Shown here one piece after another: positions 1 through 10,890 of a stretch of 64,000 nucleotides of DNA (positions within the stretch are counted from its first letter, which is position 1; every line of letters begins with the position of its first letter). A program made the position numbers and the translations under genes. The stretch comes from Orobanche coerulescens (lineage: Eukaryota; Streptophyta; Magnoliopsida; Lamiales; Orobanchaceae): contig CM065802.1 in assembly GCA_033398695.1 (NCBI GenBank), forward strand, positions 168,635,965 to 168,699,964, written 5' to 3'. The notes beneath the pieces are model-generated. The model was not told where the DNA came from. It worked only from the letters and a program-made list of their open reading frames with translations, and did no database searches.

Positions 1-91
1 ATTTTATCTCTACTGTACAGATTCCACGCTGTACAATATAACTCGGATAAAATAATATTAAACATCAGTAGTAGAAATTCCGGATATTACA
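1..91 (-). mobile_element. LTR end fragment interrupting element A
   Basis: The A integrase reading frame can be followed on the minus strand down to about position 99 and then stops abruptly. The adjoining DNA, read on the minus strand, begins TGTAATATCC at position 91. This resembles the start of the other gypsy LTRs here (TGTAACACCC, TGTAATACCC, TGTAAAACCC). I infer the first bases of an LTR inserted in A and running off the window. No target duplication can be checked because the other side is absent. Confidence 0.4.
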
Positions 92-98
92 AGTTCGG

Positions 99-1460
99 TG
101 GCTGAGAATGGCGATATCCAAAGGGATCACTACTTCTGTTGCGAAGGTGAGGGCGAATGGGGTTTCGCCGGTTGAATTTTGGGTCGTCATTCGATAGGAC
201 CACAAAACATCTGGGAGCTCGCTTGCCCATTGTCCTTGTTTGGATTCGAGTCTTTCTTTGATCGTATGTTTGAGAATCTTGTTTACAGCCTATACCTGCC
301 CGTTTGTTTGAGGGTGGTAAGGGGCCGAGAACAGCTTTTTAATTCCCTATTTCTCGCAGAATTGCATAACTTCCAAACCGTCGAACTGCTTTCCATTGTC
401 GGAGATGATAGCCTGAGGTAGATTGAATCAGCATATGATGTTCTTCCAAATGAACTAGAACACTTGTTCTTAGCCGATCTTGTTGAGTGGCTCGGCCTCT
501 GCCCATTTCGTGAAATAATCGATGATGGCGAATTTACATCCCCCTGGCGCCATCGGCAAAGGACCGATGAGGTCGATGCCCCATTGGGCGAACGGCCACG
601 GACTGTACATAGAAGTGAGCTGCTCGGGGGAGATATTGATGTTCGGACCCATTACTTGACACCTGTGACAAGATCGGGCATAGGTGATCGCATCTTTTTG
701 TAGGGTAGGCCAGAAAAAGCCTTGCCTGGTCGTCTTGTGGATGAGAGCTCGCCCTCCAGCATGATTTCCATAGATCCCGTCATGGATTTTGGCTGAAACA
801 AGTCGGCCTTCCTCCGGCGTAATGAATTTGAGGAGAGGAAGGCTGAAAGCTCGCTTGTAAAGCCTGTCGTCTAATAGGCTGTATCTGGTTGCTCGGAGCT
901 GATGCTGGCGAGCTTTGATCCGATCTGTGGGGACCGTTCCGTCCTTCAAGTATTTAACGAATGGAGTTATACAGTTCTCTTCGGCGATGGAAACTGTGGT
1001 GACCAAGCTTCTGTCGATCGCCAATTTTGCTGACTTCGTGATTTGGATGTTAGAGAAGTCAGCCGCCCCATCTGACGATGCGAGTTTGGATAGGGCATCG
1101 GCCTGGGAGTTGTGCTCTCTCTGGACTTGTTCGATCAGCACTTCTTCAAACTTTGTGCACATTTCGGCGACCATTTCTTGATATTTGATCATCTGTTCTC
1201 CGCGCGCCTCATATTCCCCCTTGACTTGGTTCACGACCAAGAGGGAGTCCATGAAGATGTGGAGGCGACGCACGTCCATGGCGAGTGCTAGATCGAGCCC
1301 GCCTACCAAGGCTTCGTACTCGGCTTCATTGTTGGTCGCACGGAATCCGAAACGCACGGTATTTGTAAAACTTTGGCCGTCGGGGCTGATGAGGACAATC
1401 TCGCCTTTTCATGGTGGTCGCCGAGCCATCTACGTACAATTTCCAGGCAGGACGGCCGAC
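99..1460 (-). pseudogene. Second (archaeal-type) RNase H plus integrase of element A, broken
   Basis: The minus strand first encodes the second RNase H. It starts with WKLYVDGSA near 1460-1434 and continues with RATNNEAEYEALVGGL and a DSLLVVNQV block at 1357-1180. Integrase follows: an HHCC zinc region around 830-660 (HxxxxGNHAGG, then CHRCQ) and a core start reading WGIDLIGPLP and DYFTKWAEAEPL at about 600-480. Past 470 the frame shifts. The remaining core (SDNGKQF, YHPQTNGQV) is readable in another frame to about 99, with stop codons near 340 and 290. Integrase joins element DNA to the target, and this copy cannot make it. The extra RNase H is established for Tat-type plant elements. Confidence 0.85.
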
Positions 1461-2110
1461 CTGGGTCGGACTGGGCGGGAACGTTAATTCCACCATGAAA
1501 TCCGCCAGAGCTTGGCCTTTGATCGCCGTGCGAGGAGCGTACGTGACACCGTATTGGGCGATCTCCAGTGACCACTTGAGGAGTCGCCTGTTGGTTTCTG
1601 GCCGGTGCAGAACTTGCCTTAGAGGGAGAGTCCTCAGAACCTCCACATGGTGTTCAAAGAAGTAGGCCTCAGCTTGCGAACACTCATGACTAAGGCATAG
1701 GCGAGCTTCTCCAGAGGCGTGTAATGCGTTTCCGCGTCATGAAGCACTTGACTGACGAAGTAGATCGGCAAGTGGGCTTGCCCCTCTGCTCGCACTAATA
1801 CAGCGCTCAGCGCGACCTCCGAGGCTGCCAGGTAGAGGAATAGCTTTTCGTTGGGGATTGGTTTCGCCAAAATTTGTAGATTAGACAGATACTCCTTGAT
1901 TTTGGCGAACGCCATTTGGTTTTACTTTGTCCATGCAAATTTCTTATTCTTTATGGTGGCGAAGAACGGCTTGCTTTTGTCTCCGAGCCGAGAAATGAAA
2001 CGGTTAAGGGCTGCTAGACAACTCGTGAGGCGTTGCACCTATTTGACATTCTGTGGCTCCTGCATGTCGAGGATCGCCTGGATCTTGGTGGGGTTCGCTT
2101 CGATCCCCCT
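1460..2110 (-). pseudogene. Ty3-type RNase H and connection domain of element A, broken
   Basis: Downstream of the reverse transcriptase the frame is open from 1915 to 1634. It has the typical pattern of this domain: FLYLAASEVALSAVLVR, then YFVSQVLHDAETHYTPLEK. A frameshift near 1640 moves the rest (connection segment, ALADFMVE) into another frame at 1646-1460. The stretch 1916-2110 is the degraded thumb of the reverse transcriptase and has no long frame. The enzyme would remove RNA from RNA/DNA hybrids during reverse transcription. Confidence 0.75.
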
Positions 2111-3202
2111 TTAGCTCACGATGTTCCCTAGGAACTTTCCGGAGCTTACCCCAAAGTTGCGTTTCTTGGGGTTCAGTTTCATGTTGAATTTATCGAGGAT
2201 GGCGAACGTCTCGGCAAGGTCTTTGAGGTGATCTTCCTTTTTGAGGCTCTTGACCACGATGTCGTCAATGTAAACTTCCATGGTCTTGCCTATCTGATCG
2301 GCGAACATCCCGTTGACTAGTCGTTGGTAGGTCGCCCCCGCATTTTTCAGACCGAACGACATTCGGACCCAAAAGTACACATCTTTTTCCGTGTGGAATG
2401 ACGTGTGTTTTACGTCTTTCTCTGCCATTGGGATCTGATGGTACCCAGAGAAGGCGTCCATAAACGACATCATTTCGCAACCTGCCGTGCTATCGACCAA
2501 GTGGCCAATATGAGGCATTGGAAAGTGGTCTTTCGGACATGCCGCATTGAGGTCGGTGAAATCGATGCATAACCTCAAGGAGTTGCTTGCCTTTTTGACG
2601 AGCACCGTGTTGGCTACCCACTGTGGCTCATCGGTAGCTACTCCGATCAGTTTGTTGTCGAGTAGCTTTTCGACTTCTGCGTCGAGCGCAGCATACTTCT
2701 CAGGTCCGAATTTTCTATGTTTCTGGTGAACGGGCGTCCTTGCCGGGTCGATCTTTAGATAGTGGCAAGCGTGTTCAGGACTAATGTCGACCATATCTTG
2801 ATGCGACCAGGCACAGATTCTGATGTTCTTACGTAGTAAACTGATCAGATCGTCTTTTAACTCGGGACCGATGCTTGAGCCGATCTGCACTTCCCACTCC
2901 GGGCGAGCCGGATCGATTGTTATACTTTCAAACTCTTCAATGGGTATGGTCGCTTCTCGTTTGGAACGATTGACGGACTCGATCCTTGGATCAATGTCGA
3001 GGCTTGGCTCGAAACCGATCCTTGGCTCGATGTCGTCCGACAATTGATGCGAAATGCCATCCTCTGAGTCAGGCTGGTATGATGTGCTTGGCTTGTCGAT
3101 CTCCATTGGTTGAATGTCGATCATCTCAATGTTACAAATAGCACGGGAAACGTTTAAAGGGGAAGTTACGACACAGGAGTGATTCAAACATTTCTTTGCC
3201 AT
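2111..3202 (-). pseudogene. Reverse transcriptase of element A
   Basis: The open frame is 363 residues. The first ~125 are an acidic linker as in Tat polyproteins. Reverse transcriptase motifs follow in order: CHYLKIDP, a WVANTVLVKKAS block, LRLCIDFTDLNAACPKD, FMDAFSGYHQI, FGLKNAGATYQRLVN, and the catalytic VYIDDIVVKS with both aspartates present. It ends at LGNIVS, where a stop cuts off the thumb. Family knowledge: it copies element RNA to DNA inside the virus-like particle. It lies downstream of protease and is cut off from the frame of the following RNase H. Confidence 0.85.
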
Positions 3203-3216
3203 TAGCTGGTCTCCTT

Positions 3217-3720
3217 TTATAGTACCGACTGTCCCATCAGTAGTAGGGAACTTGATACAGTAAAGAAAGAAGAGGCGACCGCCTCAAAGGTTTCTAGAAA
3301 GGGGCGACCTAGGAACCCAATATAGATGCTGGGCCAATCTATGATTACAAAATTGAGATTCTTAGTGATCTTATCCTTGGGATCGTAATAGCATATTAGC
3401 TCGAAAGAGAGCTTGATCCTTTCATATGCTTGGACCGTGTTGTCGCCGAACCCTTGAAGCACAGTATCGAATGGCTTGATGAACTTGGTCAGGTTGCCGA
3501 GCTCGTCCAGAGCAGATTTGAATATGATGTTGCAAAAACTCCCACTGTCAACCAGCACGCGGTCGACCATTTTTCCAAGGATACATGCAGAGATCACCAA
3601 TGCATCCTCTTTGGGGCAATAAACTCCCTCCCTATCCTTGTTGGAGAAGGAGATGAGCGCGTCTCTGGAGATGGTTGGCTCTGGGGGCACCACGACATGG
3701 ACTCCGGCGAACGCCCTCAT
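3217..3720 (-). pseudogene. Aspartic protease of element A
   Basis: The open frame is 167 residues. It contains the aspartic protease active-site block VLVDSGSFCNIIF near residue 56, followed by an ILGRPFL-like FLGRPFLE near residue 137, which is the usual spacing for retroviral-type proteases. The same block in Tat relatives usually reads D-G-G or D-S-G. It would cleave the Gag-Pol precursor. It sits between gag (right) and reverse transcriptase (left), with only a short gap before each. Confidence 0.75.
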
Positions 3721-3846
3721 ATCGGCCTTCCGCTTTCTATTTGATATGGCGGAAATTGGGGAAAGACCTCCGAGGTTTCCACCTCCCGACTAAAGCATAT
3801 TGATCCGGCCACCAGGGTTGATCGGAGGGATCGACTCATCTGAGTA

Positions 3847-5545
3847 CTACGAATTGTTTTGCTCGATCTTGATGACCGTATTGGGAGGGAGACGGTCGTC
3901 GTTCTCTCGGTGATCAGACCCCCCGGTCCTTTCTGCCCTAGGTTCTGGCTTGGTCACCAAATTGTCCAGCTTGCCTTCCTCGAACAACCTCCAGAGTTGT
4001 CTGAGGAGGTCGCGACATTGGCTGGTGTTGTGGCCGGGACTTTTATGGTAGGTACAAAATTTACTGCAGTCCAGATGACCGTTGTCCCTCATCGGCTTCA
4101 GCTTGGTAAGCCATTCGTGCCCCTTGATGGCGTTGAAGATATGGGCCGGAGATAGATTGAGGTTGCGGAGGAGGTGAACTTCCACATCCTCGAAGGCCTT
4201 GAACTCACTGCGCGGTTTTGCGACCGCCTTTCTGGGCTTGGCGACCGCCTTCTTCGGAACGGGAGATGGCGCCTTCCCTTCTCCGGTGGTTCCCTCGCCT
4301 ACGCGATGGGTGAGCATCCTTTGCCTGGCCATAAAGTCGGTGGCCCTGACGCGGAAGATCGTGTAGGTCGGGGGGATATCCTTTGTGAGGTGCCTGAACA
4401 TGGGTGAATGGCCAGAGAATCCCCCCAGGACCGAGTAGAGTGCGAGCTCATCGCCAATGGGCTCGCCGGTGAGGACTATTTCATCCACCCGATCGATGTA
4501 ATCTTCATCGGGCTCGTCCTTCCCCTGCCTAATCTTCATCATTCGGTGGGGACCTTCTGGACGAGCGACCTTGGCGGCGAAATATGACGTGAAGTCGTTC
4601 GCCAGCTTCTCAAAACAGTTGATTGAGCGCGGTAGCAATGAGATGTACCACCTATGGGCAAGATCGCCCAATGTTAATGGGAACATCCGGCACTTCGTCA
4701 CGTTCGATGCCCCGCATCCGGTCATGTAGATCCCGAAACTTGCTCAAGTGGGTCTCAAGATCCGATCTCCCCTCATATAGAGGTGTTTTAGGAGGAACGA
4801 TCTTCGGTTGCACATGGGCAAGTTCGATTTGGACCGCGAGGGGCTCACTTGGTCCAGCGATCGATCTCTTGGTGCCTGCCCTAGTTTCAATGAGCGCCTT
4901 CATTTCGTCGAGCCGGCGCTGCATTGCGGCCATTGTCGTAGCCTGACTGCTCGTGGTTTGGATCTCGGAGCAGGAGCCGAGGCGATCATGTACCGATCTC
5001 CTGGCCCCGTGGTAGGTGACGAGGTCTCCGCCGCCGAGCTCAATTCTTGGGCGAATGGGAGCCAGACGGCTAGCCTGTCTTCTGGGAGTTGGGTACGCCG
5101 AACTCCTGGTGATGGATTCGGACTCCAATGTCACACGGCTGGGGCCCGAATGCCCGGGTCGCCATGAGGGATCACTCCCTAGGCGGCTGAAGACAGAATC
5201 GTCCTGCCTTACGAGCGCCTTTTCCTGCGGCTCGGGGCTTTCTGAAGATTTCTCGACATATAGCCCTTTGAGCTTTCGCTTGCCCGCACGGCGGATGGCT
5301 GATGGAGTAATGGTGGGCGTGTCGCATGCTATCTGTCGCTCCCTTAGGATGGCCATGGCCTCCTCGATCTGTTCCGCGGTTTGGAATTGATCGAGTGAGA
5401 GGTTGGGGCCGTCCCTCGGGGGCGGGAGTGAGTGTCTAGCGTCGCTGCGGTCGTCTTCCGCCGTAGGTTGGGACTCGGCCTGGGCCGGAATAAGGTGTCC
5501 GGCGGATCATAGGGTGGCTCTTTTCGAGGTCGTGGCAGACGTCAT
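3847..5545 (-). pseudogene. Gag of element A, frameshifted
   Basis: The likely start is the ATG at 5545 on the minus strand, 106 bases past the primer site. A stop appears at codon 13, after which the frame stays open to 4652. A frameshift near 4700 moves the capsid-type core (FPLTLGDLAHRWYISLLP, then YFAAKVARPEG) to the 4725-3847 frame. A zinc-knuckle-like CTYHKSPGHNTSQC lies near residue 225 of that part. A short lysine-rich duplication (KKAVAKPR repeated) precedes it. Gag forms the particle shell. The break prevents a full product. Confidence 0.8.
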
Positions 5546-5650
5546 TATTCTGAAGGTTTTTCTTTGAAGAGCAGTGAGTGTTTCTTCAAGTTTATGCCCC
5601 GGAGAACAGCGAGTGTTCTTCGAAACGGTCGGAAAGAAAATGAAGGTAGA

Positions 5651-5670
5651 TGCCCCTTCCTCTAGCGCCA
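5651..5670 (-). other. Primer-binding site of element A
   Basis: On the minus strand the sequence after the LTR end (AACAACA, then AT) reads TGGCGCTAGAGGAAGG. A TGG start two bases past an LTR terminus is the standard layout for a tRNA primer site. It does not match initiator Met tRNA. I cannot assign the tRNA without a search. Confidence 0.65.
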
Positions 5671-5672
5671 AT

Positions 5673-6202
5673 TGTTGTTAACCAAAATATTATCCGGAGA
5701 TGATATGCTGGAATGGACGAGTAACAAACAAAATGCGAGAGCACGTCTGTGGGGAAGTAAATAACACAAGATTTGCCAGGGTTGTTAGTCCCGGGCTTGA
5801 ATGCTCTCGCGAGATATTATTAATACGAATACTTGGGAGTACATTTATTAATGTTAGAGTACAATTACAATGAGTGTAAAGACCCTATTTATCTTAGCTC
5901 TTGAGTGCTGAAGATTGCCGGAAGAACGAGATTTGATGCTCTATGCGTTCTTGTTACAAAGATGAGGTGTTCTCTGTATTGTATGCTGTGTGTAATCGTG
6001 TTTACGTTGTAACGTCCATTTTGCCAATGCTGGACGCCTCCGATTTATAGGAGAAGAGGTTGCTGGGATGTCCCTGTCCCACACGGGCGATCGCCGTTCC
6101 TGCATTAAATAAGGCGGGCGATCGTCCCAGCACATGGGACTGTTTCCTTAAAGTCCGCAACAGCTGCTGGCAGCCAGATGCGCGAACCAATGAGGAGGCG
6201 AC
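5673..6202 (-). mobile_element. 5' LTR of element A, truncated by copia B
   Basis: The LTR terminus is placed at 5673 because it lies two bases from the primer site and carries the expected CA end on the minus strand. A TATA-like CTATAAAT is at 6050-6043 (minus), about 370 bases from the LTR end, a plausible promoter. The LTR ends at 6202, where copia B begins with TGTTGGGA. The rest of the LTR is not recognisable on the far side of B. Nothing coding is seen. Confidence 0.65.
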
Positions 6203-6650
6203 TGTTGGGATTCCGTGCCTAAAAAGAAGTCCCAGCAGAAGCGGTAAAACGAAAATTAATTCGATCTAAATCCCTATGAGGATCGATCGAGCTACGTATA
6301 TACGAATATATAAACCAAAAACAAGAGTTATAAGAAACTCACCCTTGAAGTCCGTTGATTAAATGGTATCCTTCTCTTGAGCTATTCCCCAAGCTTTACT
6401 TGAATTCTCTACGATCTGAAGCACTCCAAGCACTTGAACAATCCAACGCCGAAAGCACCGCGTCTCTACTTGCCATGCGCCAGAAAAATGAACGGAATGA
6501 CAATACCCGATTAACCTCTAAGGTTACGGCTAGAATCAAGTGATGAATCCTTTTATTATTGCACTCTAAGTGTATAATATATATCTCTCAATGTATCTTG
6601 AATTTCTCCAAGAAAACTCAAGAACAAGATGAAGACAATTGAGAAAACTA

Positions 6651-6709
<59 letters not shown>

Positions 6710-8189
6710 AAAACTCACGATGGAATGAATGAGGATAAGTGAGAGTTGTCTTCCTTTATTCTACTTCCAAATCCCACACAATCCCTTTTATCCTTATTAT
6801 AAGAGATATGAAATCTCAAAGGTGATTAGTCTTCACCCACCAAAGCAAGACTAAGACTAAAGGTAACATATCAAAAAGTGGGTCCGGCCTCTAGAAGCAA
6901 TCCGACGAGATCGGTTCGTTTCGGACTCCCGAGTGTCCAAACAGATAAACTCCGATTCCGTTCCGATGTATTTATAATTAATATAATTAATTAATCATAT
7001 TAAATACATAATAACATAATTAATTTCTCTAAGAAATAATTATATTCATGAATTAAATTAATCACTCGGTAATTTATATTAAATAATTATGTCGTATATC
7101 AATTTATCCAATTAATCAATTTAGACATCCAATGTCCTAAATTAGATATCTAATATTCATAATGAGATAATAAGCTTGATACATTCCGTCGTGAATCTTA
7201 TTGCGCGACTCGGTAGGTCCGTCTCAGTCAGCAATGGGAGGAACCAAAGAGTAGTAGCACCACCTAGCCAGCCTGGCGGCCTACACTGTACCCCAACTGA
7301 GAACGAATGATTGGGATCATTCAAGAAACATTCTGTCGTGAATACCAGTATACGTATAAACCCTTCTTTCAAACGTCCCGGTCAAGTTATAGGGTCACGG
7401 TCAGTCAAACCCCATCTGCACTTGACGCTATGCATGCGTTAATGCAAATCGAGAACATTGAGCTCTCGTGTATCCAATACAACTAGCTCAAATGCTTTGG
7501 CAAAAGACTTATGATCTCATCTACCAATAACCGCATAGGACATATAACCCACTCACTAACGGGAGAAAAAATTCTATCTTGGTATTCAGTAAGACCTGCT
7601 ACTTGCCCGTTATGATGCACGTCGAGGTTGACCCCCACCTCCCAGTTTATAGGGTCGAACTACTCTAATGAAAATCGTAACGTCACAAGCACATCCCTAC
7701 AAAATCCTCAAGTCGAAGGTTCAGGAATACCTATCACGACCTTTCGATTCCATTATTGACTGTCCCGGAGTGAAATCCGTGTGACGAATCGAGGGTGAGT
7801 CGATTCGAGTATACTAATCCAATTAGCATACCTATAACGTGTGCTCCCACTAACCATTAGTGTTCGAAAGGCACTCTCCATGTCAAAGAACACGTCATAC
7901 AAGTCTTCACATAAACTTAACGCCCAGTCAAGTTTCATCGACTTGCGAACGATTAAGTATTTGAGCTATAAACCTTTCCAGTGCCGACCCCTTATCCAAT
8001 AAGGAGTGGAATGTTTTCCTCTCAAATACACGGACTAGTTTCTATATGTATATTTACGAGTTAGGAATGCCAGTAACTGCCAGTAAATAAAGAAACATCC
8101 ATTGCCTTATATTAATGATTTACATAATTACAAGTACAATGCCCTCACTCAACATCCTCTGAGTGGCATTCGAGGGCATACTCCTAAAA
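6203..8189 (-). mobile_element. 3' LTR of copia element B
   Basis: The left edge is TGTTGGGA at 6203. On the right, just beyond the polypurine tract, stands TCCTAAAA, one base off the expected inverted terminus TCCTAACA. The length would be about 1,987 bases. It contains a long CT microsatellite near its left end and otherwise only short chance frames. LTR termini are set by the family's TG...CA rule, and the right end is mutated. Confidence 0.7.
6653..6706 (+). repeat. (CT)n microsatellite
   Basis: A pure run of CT dinucleotides, about 27 units, lies inside the LTR of copia B. On the strand of that element it is GA. Such runs are usually length-polymorphic. Confidence 0.98.
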
Positions 8190-8200
8190 ATCTCCCACTT
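8190..8200 (-). other. Polypurine tract of copia element B
   Basis: On the minus strand it reads AAGTGGGAGAT immediately before the LTR. This is the usual plus-strand primer of plant copia elements. Confidence 0.75.
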
Positions 8201-8204
8201 ACAC

Positions 8205-8721
8205 TCAATGCCACACACTATGGTATCTAATACCCATGTTCTCCAGATGACGCTCCAAGCTAGTCTGAGAAAGTGGCCTGGTCAGTGGATAAGAGACGTT
8301 GTCGGCCGATTCTACTCTGTGCAGCACAATGTATCCCTTGCGAACAAATTCTCTTACGAGATGATACTTCCTCTCAATATGTTTGGTGCTGTTATGAAAC
8401 CTCGGCTCCTTGGCCTGCGCCACAGCTCCATCATTGTCGCGATCAAATGAACAGTAGACAAAGACATGGTATCACTTGAAGTTCTCCCAGAAACTTCTTA
8501 ATCCAGAACCCTTCCTTGGAAGCCTCCGAGGCTGCTTGATATTCAGCCTGAAAGGTGGAATCAGCAGTCGCACTTTGCTTGGCGCTATGCCAAGATACTG
8601 CTCCTCCATTAAGAGTAAATATGTAGCCAGAAGTAGACATTGAGTCGTCCTTCAGTCTTTGGAAGTCCGAATCAATGAATCCCACCACATCAAATTCTCC
8701 ACCGCCATACATCAGAACCAT
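8205..8721 (-). pseudogene. RNase H of copia element B, broken
   Basis: Two minus-strand frames make up the domain. Frame 8721-8443 holds FIDSDFQRLKDDSMSTSGYIF and WHSAKQSATADSTFQAEYQA with the typical D and E residues. Frame 8423-8205 holds the C-terminal SKHIERKYHLVREF-like block and ends near the polypurine tract. They are in different frames, with a gap near 8430. The domain would degrade the RNA template. A frameshift separates the two halves. Confidence 0.8.
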
Positions 8722-8843
8722 ATCTCTAGTCCTTCTTAAGTACTTGAGAACGTTCTTTACGGTAGTCCAATGTTCCCTACCTGGGTTTTCCTAAAACCTA
8801 CTCACCTCACTTACAACATGCGTAATGTCGTACACAACATAGC

Positions 8844-9941
8844 CTACATAAGGCTACCCACGGCTGAAGCATATGCTATATTACTCATTTCCTTTCGTTG
8901 TTCCTCACTTTGAGGACACATCTTCAAGGAGAGTTTTATTCCATGTTGCATCGATAGGAACCCTCTTTTAGAATCATTCATCTTAAATAGCTTTAAGATC
9001 TTATCAATATAGAGGGCTTGGAAAAGACCTATTATTCTCTTCACTCTATCCCGGTAGAGCCGAATACCAAGAATATAGGTTGCTTCTCCCAAGTCTTTCA
9101 TAGAGAAATTACTCGAAATCCAAGCTTTCACAGAACTGAGCATTCCCACATCATTTCCTATTAGTAGAATGTCATCCACATTTAGTACTAAGAATATGAT
9201 CTTGCTCCCACTAACCCTCTTGTATACACAAGGTTCCTCTTCATTTTGCACGAAGTCAAACTCTTTGACCGCCTCGTCAAAACGAAGGTTCCAACTACGC
9301 GACGCTTGCTTCAGTCCATAAATGGAACGCTGAAGCTTGCACACTTTCTGAATATCGACTTCGGACACAAAGCCTTTAGGCTGCTCCATATAGATTTCCT
9401 CCTCGAGGAATCCATTAAGGAAAGCCGTCTTTACGTCCATTTGCCATATCTCATAATTGTGGTAGGCAGCTATAGCAAGCATCATGCGAATAGACTTGAT
9501 CATGGCTACGGGCGAGAAGGTATCATGGTAATCGATCCCTTCTTTTTGGGTATAACCCTTTGCCACAAGCCTGGCCTTATAGGCGTCAACCTTGCCATCA
9601 CCATCAATCTTTCTCTTGTATATCCACTTGTTCTCAATAGGCACTATGCCCTTGGGGCGGTCTACTAGAGTCCAGACCTGATTGACATGCATCGAGTCTA
9701 TCTCAGCTTCCATAGCTTCACGCCATTTCACGGAGTCTACATCCACCATCTCTTGGTCATAGGTCGTTGGGTCGGTCTCTTGTCTATCACTTGGAACCTC
9801 ATGGAGACCCAGCTCCTCCAAGTGCACAAGACCATACCTCTTAGGTAAATGACACCCTACTAGACCTACAAGGTGGTTGTACTTGTGTTTCAGAAGGTTC
9901 GGTTCCAGTTTCTTGCACAGGTGTCTCCTGAGGAGTTTCAT
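8844..9941 (-). pseudogene. Reverse transcriptase of copia element B
   Basis: The open frame is 365 residues. In order it has an N-terminal WREAMEAEIDSMHVNQVW block, NKWIYKRKID, KARLVAKGYTQKEGIDY, QMDVKTAFLNG, YGLKQASRSWN, and a catalytic region reading LNVDDILLIGN. The usual Tyr before Val-Asp-Asp is Asn here, so activity is doubtful even though both Asp residues remain. It ends at ASAVGSLM, joined to RNase H in other copia elements. The frame stops at 8844 before the RNase H starts. Confidence 0.85.
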
Positions 9942-10280
9942 TGTATTCTTCTAAAGAAATACTTCTGCCTGCTATGCCTTCCTGAATGAACTCATCTTCC
10001 AGGAAGTGTGCTTGTAAAGCAACAATGATCTTTCGATCTTCGGGCATGTAGAATAGATATCCCATCGTCCAAGACGGGAATCCAATGAAACCTCCCTTCG
10101 CGGACCTAGCTTCAAACTTCTCCACCTTAGTCTTCTTGACATAGGCGGGACATCCCCAAATCCTAATATGATTAAGACTTGGTTTCCTGCCCTCCCACAT
10201 CTCATTTGGAGTTTTAAGAATGGATTTGGAAGGACATCTGTTCAAGATGTAAGCGGCAGTCAGGAGTGCATACTTGATCT
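9841..10280 (-). pseudogene. Integrase C-terminal part of copia element B, truncated
   Basis: The frame 10245-9841 begins NRCPSKSILKTPNEMWEGRKPSL and continues IRIWGCPAYVKKTK and GGFIGFPSWTMGYLFY. These are the conserved C-terminal integrase motifs of copia. About 12 further codons upstream (TAAYILN) can be read to ~10280, where homology ends. The zinc finger and the catalytic core are lost. The frame overlaps the start of the RT frame in a different register. Confidence 0.8.
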
Positions 10281-10339
10281 TGCATGCCGTATGGTTGTAT
10301 TATGTATGTCGAGACGTCCGACAGGAACAGTTGGATTTT

Positions 10340-10890
10340 GACCAAGTATAGAAGGACATTACGTACGTTAGCATTAAGGACTTACGTACGCTAAATTATA
10401 CGCTTTACGTATGTTATGCACAAGGCATTACGTACGTAACAAGAGGAATCGAATAGGTGGGCCTGTGTCGACAACTTTTGGCGGAGGATGTGGACGGGTG
10501 AGTCAACGGATGTATTTACGTACGCTATACAGGGTGTATTACGTACGTAATATGAGTATAATACTGTAGCAAGTCAACGTACGTGTTACGTACGCAACGG
10601 ATTAAGTGTTATGTACGTTACGGGGTGGCTGGCCGAGTCGTGGCCGAGAGGACCTGCAGTGACCGAGCATGGACGGCAGTGACTCGCAGGGATGGTCGAT
10701 CACAGTCGGCAGTGACTCGCTGGGGGGAAGGACTGGCCGATAACGTACGTAAGGCTGTGGCCGGTTACGGCCGTAAGGGCCTATTACGTACGTAAGCAGG
10801 TGCTGGTTACGGCCATAAGGCTGTCGGCCAAAATTGACAGGAGGGTAGTCCATGGTCGGTTACGTATGTAAGCCACGGCCGGTTACGGCC
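10340..10890 (+). repeat. Palindromic ACGT word array in U3 of LTR C
   Basis: The palindrome TTACGTACGTAA and shorter forms (TACGTACG, TTACGTAC) recur about a dozen times at irregular spacing, upstream of a TATA-like box at 10911. Interspersed are GGCCGGTTACGGCC-like words. The core ACGT is the recognition core of plant bZIP proteins (established), but no binding is shown here. Confidence 0.85.

Larger units (their letters stand above)
92..6202 (-). mobile_element. Ty3/gypsy element A, Tat lineage, partial
   Basis: Read on the minus strand, the order is LTR remnant (right), primer-binding site, gag, protease, reverse transcriptase, RNase H, a second RNase H, and integrase (left). The second RNase H between the Ty3-type RNase H and the integrase is the hallmark of the plant Tat clade. 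The 3' LTR lies outside the window, and the 5' LTR is cut by copia element B at 6203. Reading frames are broken in gag, RNase H and integrase, so the copy is dead. It is the outermost host of the left part of the nest. Confidence 0.85.
6203..10280 (-). mobile_element. Ty1/copia element B, 5'-truncated
   Basis: Read on the minus strand it runs from within integrase (right edge ~10280) through reverse transcriptase and RNase H to a polypurine tract and a complete-looking 3' LTR. The 5' LTR, gag, protease and integrase catalytic core are missing. The right edge abuts the start of LTR C at about 10296. The family order integrase-RT-RNase H is diagnostic of Ty1/copia. The lineage looks Tork/TAR-like from the RT region, but that is a weak call. 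Confidence 0.85.

Noticed and set aside
10583..10853. Open frames in the U3 array of LTR C
   Set aside because: They are products of the repeated ACGT and GGCC words, with no domain or conserved start.
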